This document shows, piece after piece, positions 19,865 through 23,906 of a DNA stretch of 23,906 nt. How positions within the stretch are numbered: position 1 is the stretch's first letter; each line of letters opens with the position of its first letter. The stretch spans positions 1 through 23,906 of the forward strand of contig MHOB01000016.1 in assembly GCA_001821795.1 (NCBI GenBank). The letters are read 5' to 3'. A program made the translations under genes and the position numbers. The notes beneath the pieces are model-generated. The model did no database searches. It saw only the letters and a list, made by a program, of their open reading frames with translations, and had not been told where the DNA came from. Origin of the DNA: Candidatus Ryanbacteria bacterium RIFCSPLOWO2_12_FULL_47_9c (GTDB taxonomy: Bacteria; Patescibacteriota; Minisyncoccia; Ryanbacterales; GWA2-47-10b).

Positions 19865-20559
19865 GCAACTTCTTGAGACAACTGGACATCATAAACCCCG
19901 ACCATCTCGTTTACCCGGTAACCTGCGTCGGACTCGGGGGCATTGGCAGCTTTACCGCCGTTGCTCTTCGAAAGCTTGGCTTCAGAAAGTTCTTCCTCTA
20001 CGACGGGGACATTGTAGAGGCGCACAACGTTCCCGGCCAGAACTTCACTCCCAACCGGGTCGGAATGCCGAAAGCGACGGCACTCGCGGAGATCCTCCAT
20101 GAGTGTTTCGATGACGAGGCAGACATCTACCCGCGCCCGACACAGTTTCGGGGAGACGAACCTCTTGAGGGAATCGTCGTCTCGGGCGTTGACTCCATGT
20201 CTTCCCGGAAGATCATCTGGCGCGCGGTGCAGAATTCGCGTGCGCTGGTCCCTCTCTACATCGACGGGAGGATAGGCATCGAGTGGTCCGAAGAAGAACA
20301 CCGTGTCATCGGGGAGTGGATCGAGATTTTCAGCGTCAACCCGTCGTCAACCGATGACATCGAGTTCTACGAACCCCACCTCTTTGAAGACGAAGAGGCC
20401 GCGCCCTTTCACTGCACCGCACAGGCGGTCATCTACACCGGAAACATCATCGCGGGGATCATCACCTCAAACGTGAAAAAGTGGATCTGCAAAGAGAAAT
20501 TCCCGCGCCACTTTCTCTTCGATGTGTTGACGCTCGACATGCTCCATGCTATAGAATAA
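19861..20559 (+). CDS. ThiF/E1-like adenylating enzyme
   Basis: A 232-aa single-domain E1-like protein. The Rossmann nucleotide motif is VGLGGIGS (23-30), followed by FLYDGDIVEAHNVPGQNF (the acidic ribose-binding position is D48 or D50, then N56), K71 in the helix after VGMPKA, and VVSGVDSMSSR (D111). A cysteine in PFHCTAQAV (C185), followed by Thr as in many E1 enzymes, is the best thioester candidate. It would adenylate the C-terminal glycine of the adjacent 66-aa beta-grasp protein and pass it on. The start is GTG at 19861, overlapping the JAMM gene stop. It lacks the extra domains of eukaryotic E1 and probably dimerises like ThiF/MoeB. Confidence 0.92.
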   Translation: MSNFLRQLDIINPDHLVYPVTCVGLGGIGSFTAVALRKLGFRKFFLYDGDIVEAHNVPGQNFTPNRVGMPKATALAEILHECFDDEADIYPRPTQFRGDEPLEGIVVSGVDSMSSRKIIWRAVQNSRALVPLYIDGRIGIEWSEEEHRVIGEWIEIFSVNPSSTDDIEFYEPHLFEDEEAAPFHCTAQAVIYTGNIIAGIITSNVKKWICKEKFPRHFLFDVLTLDMLHAIE

Positions 20560-20575
20560 ATCGAAAGGAGGCAGC

Positions 20576-20776
20576 ATGGTCCACATACGATCGAGCGGCA
20601 CTAAGAGGGACATCACCTTCCGTCCGGGGATGACGGCGGCCGAAGCGCTCCAAGACGCGGGAGTGCGGACCCCCTTCTTCGCCAAGGTGCAAGTCGGGGC
20701 GGCAATGGTCGGCAAAAGCCACCGCCTCAAGGATGAGGATACCATCACACTGTCCCCGAAGATCAAGAACGGCTAG
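20576..20776 (+). CDS. Ubiquitin-like beta-grasp protein ending in a single glycine
   Basis: A 66-aa protein with a ThiS/MoaD/ubiquitin-type layout: a first strand (MVHIRSSG), second strand (RDITFRPG), a helix (TAAEALQDAG), and a late strand block, HRLKDEDTITLSPKIKNG, where 'L.D.D.I.l.P' is the usual beta-grasp ending. The stop codon directly follows G66, so the C-terminus is ready for adenylation without processing. AAAGGAGG lies 4 nt before the ATG, the best ribosome site in the cassette, which suits a modifier made in excess over its enzymes. The gene is followed by a strong terminator. A sulfur-carrier role (as in ThiS or MoaD) is the main alternative, but the E2-like and JAMM partners favour conjugation. 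Confidence 0.85.
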   Translation: MVHIRSSGTKRDITFRPGMTAAEALQDAGVRTPFFAKVQVGAAMVGKSHRLKDEDTITLSPKIKNG

Positions 20777-20801
20777 ATCAGCGCCGGTCAAGCCCAAACA
20801 T

Positions 20802-20835
20802 GCCCTTGCGAGGAGATAACCTCGCAGGGCTTTTT
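20802..20835 (+). terminator. Intrinsic terminator of the ubiquitin-like cassette
   Basis: GCCCTTGCGAGG (20802-20813) pairs with CCTCGCAGGGC (20820-20830) with one bulged T, loop AGATAA, then TTTTT. It lies 26 nt past the last stop. Confidence 0.92.
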
Positions 20836-20852
20836 CATTTCTTGGTATTTTG

Positions 20853-21785
20853 TTATATTCCAGCAGCAGGAAAGAACTTTCTTTGTACCCACCGAATTAA
20901 CCGCCACAGAAGCGCACCTGCAAGCACAATGAGCAGAGCCCACAGCAATATCACAGGGAGAAAAAATATGATAGAAACAATAAAATCAACAGATGTTGCA
21001 AGACCGCTTATCATGTTGCGGAACGCACGCTTGACGGCATAGAGCGGCCGCCACTGAATACCAAATACTTCCACGTCCGCTTCTTCGGTAAGCGACACGG
21101 TAATAACCGACATATCAATTTGTTCGGTAAGATACTTGAGCTGACCTTCAATTTGTTCAATGCGACCGCGTACATCATAGAGACGTTGGGAAACGGTGAG
21201 CGTGTCCTGTACGGTCGAGGCGCGCTTCATAATTTCGAGATACTGCGTTTCTTCTGCGCGAAGATTCTTGAGACGCGCCTCCAGATCAACAAACTGTTCC
21301 GTCACGTCTTGCGCGGTAGCCGATTCGCGCTCAACTTTAACCGCAAGTTTTTTTATTTCACCAATCGCTTCATCAAAATAATCCGATGGCACCCGTATCG
21401 TGACCGATCCTGATTGCACGCCAGAACTCACTTCATATACCTGTGCACTTTGGACAAATCCGCTCAACCGATCTGCAATGTCTTGAATTGCCTTTGACGC
21501 TTCTTCAGCTTTTTTAACAAGCAACGAAAGCGAGCCATTACGCAGAACTTTGCGTTCAGCAAGTTTCCCCGCGGGCACGCCGCCCTGACGGGCAATATCT
21601 TCGTCATCGTATCCATCTCTCTCGTTGTAAAATGAGGGGCTTACGCCATCACTACTTAATCCTACCGATCCGCTTGATTTGTTGCGCGCCGTGTTAAGAC
21701 TTGCAAGTAAAACCGAAGCGATGCCTACAATAACGATCAATATTATGACGACACCGACAAGACGTTTTACAACATGGCTTGACAT
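20853..21785 (-). CDS. DUF4349 membrane protein
   Basis: A 310-aa protein with an N-terminal transmembrane helix (about 9-29), a Ser/Gly-rich linker, a DUF4349 domain (about 75-240) and a second hydrophobic helix pair near the C-terminus (about 262-295) followed by a basic tail. Typical DUF4349 features are visible: the RNGSLSLLVKKAEEASKAIQDIA start, GSVTIRVPSDYFDEAI, a DVTEQFVDLEARLKNLRAEE coiled coil and YLTEQIDMSVITVSL. Members are extracytoplasmic proteins of unknown function, sometimes lipoproteins or linked to envelope stress. A GATAAT -10 box ends 6 nt before the ATG at 21785, so it is probably leaderless. It is convergent with the ubiquitin-like cassette and separated from it by that terminator. 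Confidence 0.9.
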   Translation of the reverse strand: MSSHVVKRLVGVVIILIVIVGIASVLLASLNTARNKSSGSVGLSSDGVSPSFYNERDGYDDEDIARQGGVPAGKLAERKVLRNGSLSLLVKKAEEASKAIQDIADRLSGFVQSAQVYEVSSGVQSGSVTIRVPSDYFDEAIGEIKKLAVKVERESATAQDVTEQFVDLEARLKNLRAEETQYLEIMKRASTVQDTLTVSQRLYDVRGRIEQIEGQLKYLTEQIDMSVITVSLTEEADVEVFGIQWRPLYAVKRAFRNMISGLATSVDFIVSIIFFLPVILLWALLIVLAGALLWRLIRWVQRKFFPAAGI

Positions 21786-21791
21786 ATTCTT

Positions 21792-21820
21792 ATTATCATC
21801 TTTTTAAGACAGTATTTCGA
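21792..21820 (-). promoter_or_regulatory. Putative leaderless promoter of the DUF4349 gene
   Basis: Minus strand: TCGAAA (21815-21820), a 17-nt spacer, GATAAT (21792-21797), 6 nt before the ATG. Confidence 0.45.
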
Positions 21821-21897
21821 GAACTCTGTGGATAAAAACCATTGGGAGGTTAGAACGCAAGTTAGTGCTTTTCGTTAAATACAGCTACTTTGCGTAT

Positions 21898-23853
21898 TTA
21901 CATCTCAATATCTATCACTGGCCTATCTCTGGTCTTGCCATATCCGCATTGCGGGCCGGGGTCTTGTATGGGCGTGCCATCGGTCGCGATTACAACTCCG
22001 CGTGCCGCATGCCAGTGGTCTGTGCCACAACCTATTTCATCTTCAACTATAAGTTGCTCAACGGGAAGATATTTGCCGTTGTATTCGATTACTTTTATTT
22101 TCTTAGGTGTTGCAGATGGCTGTGGAGACGGGCGTCCAGGATCAGTCATTGGTGTTGGTGTAACTTTATCGTCAGGGCATTGTTTTTCGCCCGGTTTGCC
22201 GTCATTGCCATTTGGCTTGCCATCGCCTCCCTTGCCGCCATTGCCAGGGCCACAACCATTGCCGCCATTGCCACCATTGCCACCGGTTTCGTCTTTCACG
22301 GCGCCGTCAGCGCCATCAGTAGTCGTACCTTTGCCAGCTTTGCCGACTTTTGAAATTGCATTGCCGCCATTACCGCCCTTGCCGCCGGTTGGTTTGAGCG
22401 GACAATTACCCCCAGTGCCACCAACGCCTCCGTGAGCATCAGCATCGCCACCGCTCCCTCCCACGGCATCTCCTTTTGCGCCTATTATTTTCAGCGAAGC
22501 ATCCCCGCCCTTGCCCGCCATGGCTGTGCCGTCTCCTCCTTTGCCACCAGCACACTTGCACGCAGTACCACTACCGCCCTTACCAGGCTCTGCAACTGCT
22601 TCTCCGCCAACACCGCCTTCAACTTTATCAATTGTTACATTACCGATACCTTCTACAGCGCCGATCGCGGAGAGTTCCTTTTTATTTTTACCGCCGTCGC
22701 CGCCTGTCGCACGCGCGTCTCCGCCCTTTTGGCCCGGGCAACCGTCAACTCCATCTTTGCCAAGAGCTTTTGCGTTGCCACCTTGCCCGCCAACACCCGG
22801 CACAATATGCATAGAAACAATTTCAATTTTTTCGGAAGCGGTCATTTTAAAATTACCGGCTTCTCCACCACGGCCACCTGTGGCAACGCCCGGATCGCAA
22901 TCCTTTTTCGTTTCTGCGTCCCCGCCCTTGCCGCCATTGCCGAGCTCGATGCGAAAATTATTGATCTTGATATTTCCGGCATCAACACGCATACGAAATG
23001 CGTCCTCTCCATTTTCCCCGCGCGCGTTACAACTCTTTCCGGTGTCACTTGTGCCATCTCGCCCGTTAGGACCTATCAAATGGAAATCCTTAAACTCTAC
23101 GTTGCCGTTCTTTCCAAAATCAAAGTTAAGCAAAATTTTCTTCACTTTTCTTGGAGGCGTGGGCACATCTACACCAGATGGCGCTTTGCCGCCCTCGCCA
23201 ATAATCCAATTACCTCTGATGACAACACTATTTATTACATTGCCATCTTTGTCGCGCGGGACTTTGGCGTTTGCAATATTCATAAAAGGAAGCGCACCAA
23301 GATCAACCTGGCGACCATTAACGCCCACTGTGCTTTTGGCTCCCTCGATAAACGGACCTATCCGTGGACCGGTACCGGTATCTTTTCCTGCTTCATCATA
23401 AAGCGCGTTAATTTTTTCTTCCGTGTCCAGAATATTCGCGGCGGTACTCGCTATTTGCACGTTACCATTTGTGACTATCTCGGCCTTGTCGCCAAATTCA
23501 ACTGCGCCTCCGGCAACAATAGTAATGCCATTGCCGACGTCCGATATCTCGTCTGCGCGCACGCATGAGAGTCTATTATTGATTTTCACAGAGCCCCCCA
23601 CATCAATTGCGAGAACTCCGCCTTCGCATTCTATCGCGCCATTGATAGTGATATTACCATCTACCGAAAGCTTCGCATTATTTTTGACAATAGTTTTTTC
23701 TCCAGCCGCGACAGAATAATCACCGGCAATTTTTTTATTCGACTCGATGACTTCCTTTATAGTAAGTTGCGGCGCGGAAGAATTTTTATTCCATAAATAA
23801 AATGCTCCGCCAAAAATGACCACGAGCGCAACAATAAGCAATTTTTTATTCAT
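21898..23853 (-). CDS. Large glycine-rich surface protein with Cys/His C-terminal domain
   Basis: A 651-aa protein. Residues 4-20 form a signal anchor. Residues 30-160 are regular short beta strands with GG turns (NAKLSVDGNITINGAIECEGG, VGGSVKINNRL), suggesting a beta-helix. About 285-560 is Gly-rich (GGKGGDA, GGNGGNGG, GGSGGDADAHGG) with scattered cysteines, superficially like PE_PGRS or collagen-like stalks. A Pro/Thr/Ser linker (TPTPMTDPGRPSPQPSATP) leads to a 65-residue terminal domain containing CGTDHWHAARG and DPGPQCGYG. The design is that of a cell-surface stalk with a terminal binding head. A -10 TTAAAT lies 7 nt before the ATG. No sortase motif or second membrane helix is seen at the C-terminus, so only the N-terminus anchors it. 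The function is unknown. Confidence 0.82.
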   Translation of the reverse strand: MNKKLLIVALVVIFGGAFYLWNKNSSAPQLTIKEVIESNKKIAGDYSVAAGEKTIVKNNAKLSVDGNITINGAIECEGGVLAIDVGGSVKINNRLSCVRADEISDVGNGITIVAGGAVEFGDKAEIVTNGNVQIASTAANILDTEEKINALYDEAGKDTGTGPRIGPFIEGAKSTVGVNGRQVDLGALPFMNIANAKVPRDKDGNVINSVVIRGNWIIGEGGKAPSGVDVPTPPRKVKKILLNFDFGKNGNVEFKDFHLIGPNGRDGTSDTGKSCNARGENGEDAFRMRVDAGNIKINNFRIELGNGGKGGDAETKKDCDPGVATGGRGGEAGNFKMTASEKIEIVSMHIVPGVGGQGGNAKALGKDGVDGCPGQKGGDARATGGDGGKNKKELSAIGAVEGIGNVTIDKVEGGVGGEAVAEPGKGGSGTACKCAGGKGGDGTAMAGKGGDASLKIIGAKGDAVGGSGGDADAHGGVGGTGGNCPLKPTGGKGGNGGNAISKVGKAGKGTTTDGADGAVKDETGGNGGNGGNGCGPGNGGKGGDGKPNGNDGKPGEKQCPDDKVTPTPMTDPGRPSPQPSATPKKIKVIEYNGKYLPVEQLIVEDEIGCGTDHWHAARGVVIATDGTPIQDPGPQCGYGKTRDRPVIDIEM

Positions 23854-23860
23854 AAAAAAT

Positions 23861-23889
23861 ATTTAAAGCTCATAAAAAGACCTTGTCAT
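23861..23889 (-). promoter_or_regulatory. Putative leaderless promoter of the glycine-rich protein gene
   Basis: Minus strand: ATGACA (23884-23889), a 17-nt spacer, TTAAAT (23861-23866), 7 nt before the ATG at 23853. Confidence 0.45.
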
Positions 23890-23906
23890 CAGATTAGCAA
23901 GAATAC

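Noticed and set aside
20576..20776. ThiS or MoaD sulfur carrier for thiamine or molybdopterin synthesis
   Set aside because: No thi or moa genes nearby, and the partners include a JAMM protease and an E2-like domain; kept only as an alternative.
21890..23853. Long plus-strand open frames opposite the glycine-rich gene (for example 22432-23568 and 22511-23401)
   Set aside because: Proline/alanine-rich or low-complexity frames explained by the Gly-rich codons on the other strand; no start signals or recognisable domains.

Overview
The window most resembles a Candidate Phyla Radiation (Patescibacteria, Parcubacteria-like) chromosome. This is inferred from compact gene packing, short versions of several ATP synthase subunits, many DUF/VTT/zinc-ribbon small proteins, a secreted protein with the 'EAHVINVTA...FGTVFPQE' type N-terminus, and SD-less genes. 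No rRNA, tRNA or CRISPR array was seen. The taxonomic call is my inference and was not checked by any search.

Layout. 1-235: start of a secreted TasA/camelysin-like protein running off the left edge. 236-666: gene-free, with a long hairpin at 314-388. 667-2909 (minus): DedA protein, small zinc-ribbon protein, VTT-like membrane protein and DUF3105 protein. 2952-4718 (minus): pyrF followed by a pyrE-like phosphoribosyltransferase. 4815-6030 (minus): Cas4/RecB-like nuclease and a one-cysteine Bcp peroxiredoxin. 6135-6245 (+): 36-aa membrane peptide. 6303-8532 (minus): alpha/beta hydrolase and M17 leucyl aminopeptidase. 8608-10074 (+): diadenylate cyclase fused to YbbR domains. 10189-11019 (+) and 11080-11493 (minus): two convergent beta-carbonic-anhydrase-like proteins. 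11547-11657 (minus): a second 36-aa membrane peptide. 11727-17852 (minus): complete F-type ATP synthase operon atpBEFHAGDC. 17987-20776 (+): a four-gene ubiquitin-like conjugation cassette. 20853-23853 (minus): DUF4349 protein and a large glycine-rich surface protein.

The strongest candidate for a little-described system is 17987-20776: a membrane-anchored protein with an E2-like C-terminal domain, a JAMM isopeptidase with all metal ligands, a single-domain ThiF/E1 adenylating enzyme, and a 66-aa beta-grasp protein ending in a lone glycine. They share one promoter, short or overlapping junctions and a strong terminator. Together they could activate, transfer and remove a ubiquitin-like modifier, probably at the membrane.

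Two other patterns run through the window. First, short palindromic elements (19-37 nt, several with TTGG...CCAA ends) lie in frame inside atpA, atpG and atpD and add peptide insertions to conserved ATP synthase subunits; one pair shows paired base changes that keep the stem. Second, genes fall into two initiation classes. Housekeeping genes lack a Shine-Dalgarno and have a -10 box only about 6-17 nt before the start codon (leaderless or nearly so). The pyrFE, carbonic-anhydrase-like, small membrane peptide and ubiquitin-like genes have strong Shine-Dalgarno sites; where a promoter can be proposed it lies 35-80 nt upstream, and several of these units end in hairpin/U-tract terminators.
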